Shown in pieces: positions 53,801-62,456 of a DNA stretch of 64,000 nt. The notes beneath the pieces are model-generated. The model searched no databases and was not told the origin of the DNA. It worked only from the letters and a program-made list of their open reading frames with translations. The DNA is from Sulfitobacter aestuariivivens (GTDB lineage: Bacteria > Pseudomonadota > Alphaproteobacteria > Rhodobacterales > Rhodobacteraceae). Made by a program: the position numbers and the translations under genes. Where the stretch lies: assembly GCF_014763045.1 (NCBI RefSeq), contig NZ_JACTAG010000001.1, positions 1,736,001 through 1,800,000 on the forward strand, written 5' to 3'. Within the stretch, counting starts at the first letter, position 1; each line of letters begins with the position of its first letter.

Positions 53801-56428
53801 TCAGAACCGCTCAAGCAACCGATTGAGGTAATCACGCTCGATCTCAGGACGCGCGGCCTCGCCCGACCGGCGGCGAATTTCGTCCAGTAACTCGCGCGCC
53901 CGATCCGATGCATCCGGCCCCATCGCAAGCGGCGCATCGGTGCTTTCCGCACCCTGTCCGCCCTGCTCGCGGCCCAGAGGGTCACGCGTGTTTGCCCGAC
54001 GGTCGGATTCCTGTGCGCCCTGACCCGGCTGACGTTCCCGCTCTTGCTGGGCCATTGCCTCGCCCAGCGACCGCATGCCCTCCCTCAGCGCTTCCATGGC
54101 CTGCGCCTGATTGTCTATGGCATCTGCCAGGTCACGGTTGCGCAGGGCCTCTTCGGCGTCGTCCATTGCGCGGCCTGCACGGTCCAGCGCATCGCGCGCC
54201 GCGTCGCCCTCTGCGGTCCCTTGCCCCGGCAACCGGCCCTGCTGGCGGCGTAGTTCATCACGCAGCGCCTGCTGACGGTCTGCCAATCCCTGTTCCATGC
54301 CACCTGCGCCGTCCTCACCGCGTTCTGCCTGCTGGTTGCCCTGACCGGGTTGCTGTTGCTCTCCGTTCCCATCGCCCTGACCATTCTGGCCCTCATGGCT
54401 TTGCCCGCGTCCCTCACCACCATTGCGCCCTTCATTGCCCTGGTTTTCACCTGCCTGCGCATTGGGATTGAACTGTTCCTGCAGATCGCGGAAAGCCTGA
54501 TCGCTCAGACCCTGCTGTTCGCGCAGCGTTTCTGCCAGATCATCCATCGACTGCTGACCCGGATTATTGCCACCCTGACCTTGCTGGCCCTGCGTGACGC
54601 GCATGTTCTCCATCATTTCCTGCAGCTGGCGCAGCGCCTCTTCGGCCTCAGCCATACGGCCCTGCTCCATCAGTTCCTGAATGCGGTCCATCATGCGTTG
54701 CAGGTCATCCTGCGTCATCTGCATGCTTTCGCCGCCCTGTGGTTGTCCATTCTGCTCATTCTGCTGCGCCTGCTGGCGGCTCAACTGGTTGAGGTATTCC
54801 TCAGTCGCGCGGCGCAATTCGTCCATCAGCTCCGCAATTTCTTCCTTGGAAGCGCCATTCTTGATCGCCTCATTAAGACGGTCCTGCGCCCGGCGCATCC
54901 GCTCCAGCGCGTCGGCCAGAACGCCCTCTTCCAGCTCAATCGCCAGATCCCACATATCATCGGCCAGCTTTTGCTGCACCTCGTCACCCACACCATAGCG
55001 CGCGTGGATTTCCAGCCGCTTGATCACGTCGCGCAAGCGCAGCGCAGTGGTTTGTGACCGGAACAGATCATCCGGCAAATTGGATACCGCCCGCAGCACC
55101 TGCGCCGTGCGGGGCGCATTGGCGCGCGCCCACAAAAGATCACGCCGCATCTCGATCACCGACGCTGCCGTCGGATCAAAGAACCGCCGACCCGGCAGGA
55201 CCAGATCGGACGGATCCGTCATTGTCTGCTGCTCTGCCGCGTCCAGAACCGACAGGCTGATCGTGACCGGCAGATTTGCCCAAGGGTGTTCCGAGAAGTT
55301 CTCGATCAGGTTTTCCTGAAATTCGGCCCGGCTGCCGGAAATCGGCATCGGCAAAGGCACGACAATGTCCTCGCGCGGCTCAGGATCAAGGGCTAAACCG
55401 TAGCGCCTGTCAACCGAAGCCAGATCAAGCGTGATCCGCGCCTCGCCGGCCTCGACGCCGTAGTCATCCGTGGCCGCGAAGGGCAGCCGTGTCTCACCCA
55501 ATGCAGAAACTTCGGGATCACCCAGCCGCTCTACCTGCGGTGCAGTATCGGCCAGAACAGTCACATCCCAGACACGCCCACCCGGGCCCTGCACGGCGAT
55601 CTGCCCTGTCTCCAGCACCGTGAAATCCTGAACCGGATCTGCTTGAGGCGCCGCTTCACCTTCGGCCACCTGCTGTGCCGGGCGTCCCGAAACGCTTTCT
55701 TCCAGTGTCAGTGCGCCCACTTCACCATAGAAGCGCACGGTAATCAGCGTCCCCTTGGGCAGGTCCAGCGGCCCTTCCGCAAGATCATTGAGGTAGAGCG
55801 TCGGTTTTCCGGTATAGCGTGGCGGCTCCGCCCAGCCTTCCCAAACCGGGCCAGAGGCCAGCGCCGTGCCACCCGGCGCCATGTCGGCCACGGATCCCAC
55901 GCGCCAGATCGACCCGAAAATCAGAGCCACCGCAAAAAACAGCACCGCCACAAATCGTAGCGCATAAGGATCTCGGCGCGACACCCGCAGATCCCCCGGC
56001 ACCGCCTGCGCCTGTGCAGCCCGGTCCGCCATGCGCGCCTTGTGCGCACGCCACACTGCGATAGAGGCGGTATCGTCATCGCCAATGGCCTGATCATCCA
56101 GCAGCGCCTGAATGGGCCGCCCCGGCATGCTTTCATCCAGCCTGGCCATCGCCGCATCACGGGTCGGCACCCGAAAGTGCCGCGCCGCATAGTAAAGCGC
56201 ACCAAGACCGGCCAGACCGGTCACAACCATCGCAACCCAGACCACCTCAACCAGCACCGAATCCTGCACGCCCAGCATCAGGGCGGCCAGGACGATCAGA
56301 CAGACAGTCATCAGCGGCCAGAACGCCTGCACCACCTGTTCTGCCAGCATCCCGCCCCACGTAAGCCGCACAGGCCAGCGCAGCCCCGTCATGGTGCGTC
56401 GCAGATCATTGGGCGTGAAAGAGGCCAT
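53801..56428 (-). CDS. TIGR02302/DUF4175 family large membrane protein
   Basis: An 875-residue protein. Two helices near the N-terminus (about 35-85) and another at about 135-155 are followed by a beta-rich region. The C-terminal 300 residues are Gln/Gly/Glu-rich, coiled-coil-like (EEALRQLQEMMENMRVTQGQ) with low complexity (GQGDGNGEQQQPGQGNQQ). It matches the alphaproteobacterial TIGR02302 family, of unknown role. ATG 56428 (MASFTPNDL) is the likely start. It lies 38 bp after lysA in the same direction. Confidence 0.85.
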   Translation of the reverse strand: MASFTPNDLRRTMTGLRWPVRLTWGGMLAEQVVQAFWPLMTVCLIVLAALMLGVQDSVLVEVVWVAMVVTGLAGLGALYYAARHFRVPTRDAAMARLDESMPGRPIQALLDDQAIGDDDTASIAVWRAHKARMADRAAQAQAVPGDLRVSRRDPYALRFVAVLFFAVALIFGSIWRVGSVADMAPGGTALASGPVWEGWAEPPRYTGKPTLYLNDLAEGPLDLPKGTLITVRFYGEVGALTLEESVSGRPAQQVAEGEAAPQADPVQDFTVLETGQIAVQGPGGRVWDVTVLADTAPQVERLGDPEVSALGETRLPFAATDDYGVEAGEARITLDLASVDRRYGLALDPEPREDIVVPLPMPISGSRAEFQENLIENFSEHPWANLPVTISLSVLDAAEQQTMTDPSDLVLPGRRFFDPTAASVIEMRRDLLWARANAPRTAQVLRAVSNLPDDLFRSQTTALRLRDVIKRLEIHARYGVGDEVQQKLADDMWDLAIELEEGVLADALERMRRAQDRLNEAIKNGASKEEIAELMDELRRATEEYLNQLSRQQAQQNEQNGQPQGGESMQMTQDDLQRMMDRIQELMEQGRMAEAEEALRQLQEMMENMRVTQGQQGQGGNNPGQQSMDDLAETLREQQGLSDQAFRDLQEQFNPNAQAGENQGNEGRNGGEGRGQSHEGQNGQGDGNGEQQQPGQGNQQAERGEDGAGGMEQGLADRQQALRDELRRQQGRLPGQGTAEGDAARDALDRAGRAMDDAEEALRNRDLADAIDNQAQAMEALREGMRSLGEAMAQQERERQPGQGAQESDRRANTRDPLGREQGGQGAESTDAPLAMGPDASDRARELLDEIRRRSGEAARPEIERDYLNRLLERF

Positions 56429-56466
56429 CGGCACATCCTGTCTCAGGGCGTCAGGGCGACATGCCC

Positions 56467-57732
56467 CTACAACCATTCAGGGATGGTATCTCTTTTTATC
56501 ATTTCGTCAAAGGTCGGCCGTGCGCGGATAACCGCGAATTGATCACCCTTCACTAGTACCTCTGGAACAAGGGGCCGCGAATTATATTCGCTAGACATTA
56601 CAGCACCATAGGCCCCGGCAGAACGAAACGCGACCAGATCGCCCGCGCGCAGGGGCGGCATCAGGCGCTGCTTGGCAAAGGTATCACCGGATTCGCAAAC
56701 AGGGCCCACGATGTCGATGGGCTGCGGCTCGACCCCCGGCGCAGGCTCCAGCACGGAAATTATATCATGATAGGCATCATACATCGCGGGTCGAATAAGA
56801 TCGTTCATCGCGCCGTCCAGAATGAGGAAATCGCGCCCTTCGCCCGACTTGACATAAATCACCTCGGACACCATCAGCCCGGCATTGCCCGCAATCAGCC
56901 GCCCCGGCTCGATCTCGATCTCACAGCCCAGATGGCCCAGCGTTTCCTTCACCAGTTTGCCGTAATCCGTGGGCAAGGGGGGGGCCTCGTTCGAACGCGC
57001 ATAGGGTATGCCAAGACCACCGCCCAGATCCAGCCGCGTGATCTGATGCCCATCCGCGCGCAGCACCTCGGTCAATTCCGCCACCTTCTGATAGGCCAGG
57101 CGGTACGGCTCAAGCTCCGTCAGCTGAGAGCCTATATGCACGTCTATGCCAATCACCCGAAGCCCCGGCATTTCTGCCGCCAGGCGATATACCTCGCGCG
57201 CCCGCGCAATGGGAATGCCGAACTTGTTTTCTGATTTACCGGTCGCGATCTTGGCGTGTGTCTTGGCATCCACATCCGGATTGACCCGGATTGTGATCGG
57301 CGCGACCACACCCAGATCCCGCGCAACAGCATCCAGCACGGCCATCTCGGGCTCGCTTTCGACGTTGAACTGCCGAATGCCCCCTTCAAGCGCCAGCCGG
57401 ATCTCTTCGCGCGTCTTGCCGACGCCCGAAAACACAATCCGATCCCCCGGCACACCTGCCGCCTTGGCGCGCAGGTACTCCCCACCCGATACCACATCCA
57501 TCCCCGCGCCAGCCTGCGCCAACGTTTGCAAGACCGCCTGATTGGAATTCGCTTTCATCGCGTAGCAGACAAGGTGATCGAGCCCCTCAAGCGCCTCATC
57601 AAACAACCGGAAATGCCGCAGCAGCGTGGCGGTGGAATAGACGTAGAACGGCGTGCCCACCGAAGCCGCAATCTCGGCCACTGCGACATCCTCGGCAAAC
57701 AGCCTGCCGTCTCGATAAAGAAAATGGTCCAT
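56467..57732 (-). CDS. lysA: Diaminopimelate decarboxylase
   Basis: A 421-residue PLP enzyme that makes L-lysine from meso-diaminopimelate. The PLP lysine lies in LVCYAMKANSNQAVLQ, and other motifs are GVGKTREEIRLAL, FNVESEPEMAVLD, LDLGGGLGIPY, and the substrate cysteine region VGPVCESGDTFAKQR. Length is typical. It follows the small genes after argH, the argH-lysA order common in this order. Confidence 0.95.
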   Translation of the reverse strand: MDHFLYRDGRLFAEDVAVAEIAASVGTPFYVYSTATLLRHFRLFDEALEGLDHLVCYAMKANSNQAVLQTLAQAGAGMDVVSGGEYLRAKAAGVPGDRIVFSGVGKTREEIRLALEGGIRQFNVESEPEMAVLDAVARDLGVVAPITIRVNPDVDAKTHAKIATGKSENKFGIPIARAREVYRLAAEMPGLRVIGIDVHIGSQLTELEPYRLAYQKVAELTEVLRADGHQITRLDLGGGLGIPYARSNEAPPLPTDYGKLVKETLGHLGCEIEIEPGRLIAGNAGLMVSEVIYVKSGEGRDFLILDGAMNDLIRPAMYDAYHDIISVLEPAPGVEPQPIDIVGPVCESGDTFAKQRLMPPLRAGDLVAFRSAGAYGAVMSSEYNSRPLVPEVLVKGDQFAVIRARPTFDEMIKRDTIPEWL

Positions 57733-57775
57733 GTTCTTTTTCTGGCTCTAATATTCCCCGCCGGAGGCTCCCGCC

Positions 57776-58093
57776 CTACCTGACAGGCGCAGACCTCAGG
57801 TACAGGTAAAACGGCAACCCACACGAAACTCCAATACAGAACGTGGCAGGAATGGCAATCAGCGCGCCCCAGTTCCGCCGCACGGCCACTTCGGCGACGA
57901 TCCAGACCGTCAGCGTCACCGCCGCAATCGTCAAATCCCATGTGAGGCCAGAGGTCGCCGCATTGACATGCCAGGCATCGACCATCGCCATCAGGTCCCA
58001 GGTATTGGCCTGAAACCAGCTGATGAAGTAATACATCGGGTGAATGGCGCCCCAGATCGCAAGGGCCAGATAGATCATTCGCAAAGGTGACAT
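57776..58093 (-). CDS. DUF2834 small membrane protein
   Basis: A 105-residue protein with three hydrophobic segments (IYLALAIWGAIHPMYYFISW, LTIAAVTLTVWIVAEVAV, LIAIPATFCIGVSCGLPFYLYL). It matches DUF2834, a small family of unknown function. It starts 3 bases after the preceding small lipoprotein gene and runs toward lysA. Confidence 0.75.
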   Translation of the reverse strand: MSPLRMIYLALAIWGAIHPMYYFISWFQANTWDLMAMVDAWHVNAATSGLTWDLTIAAVTLTVWIVAEVAVRRNWGALIAIPATFCIGVSCGLPFYLYLRSAPVR

Positions 58094-58096
58094 GGT

Positions 58097-58270
58097 TCAG
58101 AACCCGTGTTTGATGCCGATATTCGCGTGGCCGGAAAGATGCACGCCCGGCGTCGTTGTGCTGACTTGCTGGCGGGTGTCACTGCGCCAGCGCTCCTGCC
58201 CATATCCGTCAGGCACCGGGGTCGTGCACCCCGCCACAAGCAAACAAACAAGTGCCGCGATCCGCGTCAT
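58097..58270 (-). CDS. Small lipoprotein 2 of the argH-lysA interval
   Basis: A 57-residue protein with a lipoprotein signal (RIAALVCLLVAGC, lipobox LVAGC) and a short Thr/Gln-rich tail (SDTRQQVSTTTPGVHLSGH). ATG 58270 overlaps the stop of the upstream 60-residue gene (ATGA). Too short for standard family calls, but the signal and coupling support it. Confidence 0.65.
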   Translation of the reverse strand: MTRIAALVCLLVAGCTTPVPDGYGQERWRSDTRQQVSTTTPGVHLSGHANIGIKHGF

Positions 58271-58449
58271 AACCCCAGCCCCAGACTGACCCGGACCGGG
58301 CCTTGCCCAATGGCCAGATTGGTCCCGACATAGGCACCACTTGAGCTGATGGAGACATTTGCATTGCCGGTCGGCTGTACCGGTTCTCCGTCCGCCCCGC
58401 AGGCGGCCAGAAATGTCAGTGCGCAGATCACAGCAAAGATCCGTCTCAT
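58267..58449 (-). CDS. Small lipoprotein 1 of the argH-lysA interval
   Basis: A 60-residue protein with lipobox LAAC in [19 protein letters not shown]. The tail ([17 protein letters not shown]) is beta-like and ends in VSLGLGL. ATG 58449 overlaps the argH stop. It is one of a tandem pair of tiny lipoproteins; function unknown. Confidence 0.7.
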   Translation of the reverse strand: MRRIFAVICALTFLAACGADGEPVQPTGNANVSISSSGAYVGTNLAIGQGPVRVSLGLGL

Positions 58450-59837
58450 CCCAAAGTCTCCTTCCAGCGCGCGATCTGCGCGCGCACCTGCGCAGGCGCA
58501 GTGCCGCCGTAGGATACGCGCGAATTGATGGAGTTTTCGACCCCAAGAACCGTGAAAACGTCGTCCGTGATCCCCGCATGAGCGGATTTCATCTGCTCAA
58601 GGCTCAGATCGGGCAAATCGCAGCCCGCCTTTTCGGCCATCGCCACCAGCGCGCCGGTGATGTGATGCGCCTCGCGGAACGGCAAGCCCAGCACCCGCAC
58701 CAGCCAGTCGGCCAGATCCGTGGCCGTGGAAAATCCGCTGCCCGCCGCTGCCGCCAAGTTTTCGCGATTGGCGGTCATGTCGCGCACCATGCCCTCCATC
58801 GCGGCCAGCGCCAGCATCAGGTTGTCGGCTGCATCAAAAACCTGTTCTTTGTCTTCCTGCATGTCCTTGGAATAGGTCAGCGGCAGCCCCTTCATGACCA
58901 TCATCAACGCCGTGTTGGCGCCAAATATCCGGCCCACCTTGGCCCGGATCAGCTCGGCCGCATCCGGGTTCTTCTTTTGCGGCATGATCGATGATCCGGT
59001 CGAAAACCGATCCGACAGGCTTACAAACCGAAACTGCGCCGACGACCAGATGACCAGTTCTTCGGCCAACCGGCTCAGATGCATGGCGCAAATGCTCGCC
59101 GCCCCAAGAAACTCCAACGCAAAATCCCGGTCGCTGACCGCATCAAGGCTGTTTGCGGCGGGCCGGTCAAAGCCCAGCGCCTGCGCGGTCATCTGCCGGT
59201 CAATTGGAAAGGACGTGCCCGCCAGGGCCGCCGCACCCAGGGGGCTCTCATTCATCCGCACCCGCGCGTCGCGCACCCGGCTCAGATCGCGGCCAAACAT
59301 CTCGACATAAGCCATCATGTGATGACCCCAGGTGACGGGCTGCGCGGTTTGCAGATGGGTAAACCCCGGCATCACCCAATCGGCCCCTGCGTCTGCCTGG
59401 CCCAAAAGGGCGTCGATCAGCTGCAAAAGCCCCTGTTCTGAGGCATCCAACTGGTCGCGCACCCATAGTTTAAAGTCTGTGGCCACCTGATCATTCCGGC
59501 TGCGCGCGGTGTGCAACCGACCCGCCGGCGCCCCGATCAGATCGGTCAGCCGCGCCTCCACATTCATATGGATGTCTTCAAGCGCCGTCGAAAAGGCGAA
59601 CTTTCCGCTTTCAATCTCTGACAAGATTGTGAGCAGCCCTTCCCGGATCGCATCGGCATCGCTAGTCTGCACGATGCCCGTCGCCGCCAGCATGGCGGCA
59701 TGGGCACGCGAGCCAGCGATGTCCTGTGCGGCCATGCGCTTGTCAAACCCGATCGAGGCATTAATTGCCTCCATGATGGCATCGGGTCCGGCGGCGAAAC
59801 GGCCACCCCACATGGTGTTGGAGGTATCGTTGGTCAT
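58446..59837 (-). CDS. argH: Argininosuccinate lyase
   Basis: A 463-residue fumarase-superfamily enzyme that splits argininosuccinate to arginine and fumarate. The signature is [20 protein letters not shown], with [18 protein letters not shown] and [19 protein letters not shown]. The catalytic Ser sits in the signature loop. ATG 59837 (MTNDTS) was chosen; the long upstream reading runs into the divergent tlpA gene and is not real. The start is only 24 bp from tlpA. Confidence 0.96.
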   Translation of the reverse strand: MTNDTSNTMWGGRFAAGPDAIMEAINASIGFDKRMAAQDIAGSRAHAAMLAATGIVQTSDADAIREGLLTILSEIESGKFAFSTALEDIHMNVEARLTDLIGAPAGRLHTARSRNDQVATDFKLWVRDQLDASEQGLLQLIDALLGQADAGADWVMPGFTHLQTAQPVTWGHHMMAYVEMFGRDLSRVRDARVRMNESPLGAAALAGTSFPIDRQMTAQALGFDRPAANSLDAVSDRDFALEFLGAASICAMHLSRLAEELVIWSSAQFRFVSLSDRFSTGSSIMPQKKNPDAAELIRAKVGRIFGANTALMMVMKGLPLTYSKDMQEDKEQVFDAADNLMLALAAMEGMVRDMTANRENLAAAAGSGFSTATDLADWLVRVLGLPFREAHHITGALVAMAEKAGCDLPDLSLEQMKSAHAGITDDVFTVLGVENSINSRVSYGGTAPAQVRAQIARWKETLG

Positions 59838-59861
59838 ATTGTTAACCCCTTGGAGGGACTC

Positions 59862-60431
59862 ATGAGAACTATAGCGCTGGTAGCGATGTATACGGCCCTT
59901 ATGGCGGGTGCAAACCCCGCACTGGCCGGCAATGAAGCCCTGATGGACCTGCGCGATGGGGATATGAAAAAGCTCGTGATCCACGAGACCCCGCAATCGA
60001 CCACCGATGCTTCGTTTCAGCTGGAAGATGACGGCGGTACGGCGACGCTGGCGGACTATCAGGGCAAATACGTTCTGGTGAACTTCTGGGCCACCTGGTG
60101 TGCGCCCTGCCGCAAGGAAATGCCCCAGATCAACGCCTTGCAAAAGGAGTTTGGCGGCGATGACTTTGAGGTGCTGACAATCGCTACGGGACGCAATTCT
60201 CCAACCGGTATCGTCAAGTTTTTTGAAGAGGCAGGCATCGACAGCCTGCCGCGCCATCAGGATCCGAAACAGGCGGTTGCCAGTCAGATGGGCATATTCG
60301 GCCTGCCGATCACGGTAATCCTGAACCCCGAAGGCAAGGAAATCGCCCGCCTGCGCGGCGACGCGACATGGGACAGCGACAGCGCCAAGTCGATCATCAA
60401 GGCCCTGATTGACCGTCGCACAGAAGGCTGA
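59862..60431 (+). CDS. tlpA: TlpA-family periplasmic thiol-disulfide oxidoreductase
   Basis: A 189-residue secreted thioredoxin-like protein. It has a signal peptide ([18 protein letters not shown]), the active site [16 protein letters not shown] (CxxC), and the cis-proline segment [11 protein letters not shown]. It should keep periplasmic cysteines reduced, for example in cytochrome maturation. GGAGGG stands 5 bases before ATG 59862. It is divergent from argH over 24 bp. Confidence 0.9.
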   Translation: MRTIALVAMYTALMAGANPALAGNEALMDLRDGDMKKLVIHETPQSTTDASFQLEDDGGTATLADYQGKYVLVNFWATWCAPCRKEMPQINALQKEFGGDDFEVLTIATGRNSPTGIVKFFEEAGIDSLPRHQDPKQAVASQMGIFGLPITVILNPEGKEIARLRGDATWDSDSAKSIIKALIDRRTEG

Positions 60432-60435
60432 CGCG

Positions 60436-60482
60436 TCGGAAATTTCAGAAAATTTCCGAACCGAATTCTTCCAAAGAATTCG
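60436..60482. repeat. Two consecutive perfect hairpins between tlpA and the Hint gene
   Basis: Stem 1: TCGGAAATTT (60436-60445) and AAATTTCCGA (60450-60459). Stem 2: CGAATTCTT (60462-60470) and AAGAATTCG (60474-60482). Both are perfect with 3-4 nt loops. They lie between convergent stops and may act as a bidirectional terminator without a T tract. Confidence 0.7.
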
Positions 60483-60486
60483 CTCC

Positions 60487-61560
60487 CTAGGCCGCGTGCA
60501 TCAACAACACAGCTTCCGACTGTGACAGATTGCGCCGTGCAAAGTCCCCATAGGTATGTGGATCCAACTCAAGCTCAGGATATGCCGCCAGCAACCGGGA
60601 CCGATCCTGCCCGCTCAGGGTTGACAAGGCGGCTGATGCTGGATGGAAGCTTTCGGTTTCCACCCCGTTTGCCCAGACCACCTGATGCTGCTCCATCAGG
60701 ATATGAATATAGGTGACCTCGCGGATCTGACGATCGACCCTGACCGTGTCGCCATCGACCAGATCTTTCGCAGAAACCAGCACCTCGGGCGTGTTGAAAA
60801 GATCGCGCGCTGCATCACCGCGAATGAGCACCCGATGCTCGGGCGAGACCAGCAATTCGCGGTCCGGCCGGTCATCGCCAAACACATGGGACGAGATCCG
60901 CACAGGCCGCAGCCGTGGCATCGCAAAGAGCCGCGCACCCGTCATCAGACGACTGCCAATCCACTGGATCTCCTGCGGGCCACTGTCCATCGTATCAATC
61001 AGATCACCGGGCCGCAGATCTTCGATCATTCTGGGCCCGACAGGCGTACGGATATGCGTGCCGGGCGTGAAACAGATCACGCCGCCGCTGCTTTCTGAGG
61101 TGCTGTCGCCCGGTCCGGTATCAAGGGTATGATACACCACCCAAAGCTCGCGATTGGCAGGCGGGATCTCATTGAGAAACATCAGCAGCGGGTTTGCCCT
61201 GCCGGGCACATCGATCAATGTGACAGTATAGCTCTGCGCACCATCCGTGACGACAAAGCACCGATCCATCAACGGATCGCGCCTGACATCCCTCTCCGGA
61301 TCCCCAAGCAGCGGCGTATCGCGCTCAAGCGCCGCCCCCACCAGCCGTGTTACCATGTGCGCCGCGCGCCTGCGCAGGTTCTTCGCCGCGTCCGTCCGGT
61401 CCAGCCGCAAAACATCATTGGGCCCGTCCACCTGAACAGGCTCACCTTTCCAAAGCCACGCCGCACCCACTGTCAACGCGTGGAGCGGGGCCAGATCAAG
61501 GCCATCGATCTCTGTTTGCGACCAGCTGATGACGAACGTGCCTCGAAAGCCCGTTTTCAT
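60487..61560 (-). CDS. Hint-domain (intein/Hedgehog-fold) protein
   Basis: A 357-residue protein. An N-terminal region (about 1-160) of unknown fold precedes a Hint domain that starts at the key cysteine of [20 protein letters not shown], continues [18 protein letters not shown], and includes [14 protein letters not shown]. It ends with [16 protein letters not shown]. The C-terminal Asn of splicing inteins is absent, fitting the Hint_2 type, so it may self-cleave or only fold. ATG 61560 is preferred to one 6 codons upstream. Target and role unknown. Confidence 0.85.
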   Translation of the reverse strand: MKTGFRGTFVISWSQTEIDGLDLAPLHALTVGAAWLWKGEPVQVDGPNDVLRLDRTDAAKNLRRRAAHMVTRLVGAALERDTPLLGDPERDVRRDPLMDRCFVVTDGAQSYTVTLIDVPGRANPLLMFLNEIPPANRELWVVYHTLDTGPGDSTSESSGGVICFTPGTHIRTPVGPRMIEDLRPGDLIDTMDSGPQEIQWIGSRLMTGARLFAMPRLRPVRISSHVFGDDRPDRELLVSPEHRVLIRGDAARDLFNTPEVLVSAKDLVDGDTVRVDRQIREVTYIHILMEQHQVVWANGVETESFHPASAALSTLSGQDRSRLLAAYPELELDPHTYGDFARRNLSQSEAVLLMHAA

Positions 61561-61625
61561 TTGCTGCCTCTGCCTCAAGTCTTCTTTTTTATTGGCAGTA
61601 GAATAGCAAAGCTGCGAATCGGCGC

Positions 61626-61672
61626 AAAGATCATATTTGTGTCAAATTCCAATGGGTTGGAATTTGATCTTT
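61626..61672. promoter_or_regulatory. Nested palindromes upstream of the Hint gene
   Basis: A perfect 11-bp dyad, TCAAATTCCAA (61642-61652) and TTGGAATTTGA (61657-61667), with 4 bases between. An outer AAAGATCA (61626-61633) pairs with TGATCTTT (61665-61672). It lies in the 230-bp gap before the Hint gene and after eda; no other gene is seen there. Confidence 0.5.
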
Positions 61673-61790
61673 GTGTGGGTTTCGCGCCACATGCGCACAC
61701 AGCATGTTTGGACACGCCACGCGACAGATACAAAATGTGCTCAAAGCCTTCGGCGCGGCCCACTCCGGCTTAGTCAGCACCAAGGGCTGT

Positions 61791-62435
61791 CTACGCCTGC
61801 GTCAGTGCGCATGCAGCCTTGGCCAACGCGGTAATCCCGTCCCAGTCGCCCGCCTCCATCATGGCCTTTGGCGCGACCCAGGATCCTCCGGCACATACCA
61901 CATTCGGCAAAGACAGGTAGTGCTCCGCATTGGCCATGCTGACCCCGCCTGTCGGACAAAACCCGATCTGCGGCAACGGCGAAGCCAGGGATTTCAGAAA
62001 CGGAACACCGCCCGCAGCTTCCGCCGGAAAGAACTTCAGCATGTCATACCCACGCTCCAGCAGCGCCATCGCCTCTGACGCTGTTGCAGCACCGGGCAGC
62101 GTCGGCAACCCTTCGGCCTCGCAGGCGTCCAGCAGCATTTCCGTCGCCCCTGGCGCGACACCAAAGCGCGCGCCTGCCTGCTTGGCGCGGCGCACATCCT
62201 GAGGGCTCAGCAACGTGCCTGCCCCCACAACACCGCCTGGAACCTGCGCCATCTCGGCAATCACGTCCAATGCCGCATCTGTGCGCAGGGTCACTTCAAG
62301 GGCGGGCAAGCCCCCGGCCACCAATGCCTCGGCCAGAGGCCGGGCGTGGGCCACATCATGCACCACCAGCACTGGAACGATCGGGGCAAGTTCGCAAATT
62401 TCGCGCGCAGCGGCGCTGGCGGCTTGAGGGGTCAT
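61791..62435 (-). CDS. eda: 2-dehydro-3-deoxy-6-phosphogluconate aldolase
   Basis: A 214-residue class I aldolase. It has VPVLVVHDVAHARPLAEALVAGGL, a Glu in LEVTLRTDAALD, and the Schiff-base lysine in YDMLKFFPAEAAGGVPFLK, then GFCPTGGVSMANAEHYL. It cleaves KDPG to pyruvate and glyceraldehyde-3-phosphate in the Entner-Doudoroff pathway. It is 21 bp after edd in the same direction, so an operon. Confidence 0.95.
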   Translation of the reverse strand: MTPQAASAAAREICELAPIVPVLVVHDVAHARPLAEALVAGGLPALEVTLRTDAALDVIAEMAQVPGGVVGAGTLLSPQDVRRAKQAGARFGVAPGATEMLLDACEAEGLPTLPGAATASEAMALLERGYDMLKFFPAEAAGGVPFLKSLASPLPQIGFCPTGGVSMANAEHYLSLPNVVCAGGSWVAPKAMMEAGDWDGITALAKAACALTQA

Positions 62436-62456
62436 GGTGTCTCCATTCTTTGGCTC

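Noticed and set aside
59838-60257. N-terminal extension of argH by 140 residues
   Set aside because: The extension lies entirely inside tlpA on the other strand, and the family start MTNDTS at 59837 gives the normal length.
61640-61650. TTGACA-like -35 for the Hint gene within the palindrome
   Set aside because: No acceptable -10 follows at 16-18 bp; the nearest TATGAT is only a few bases away.
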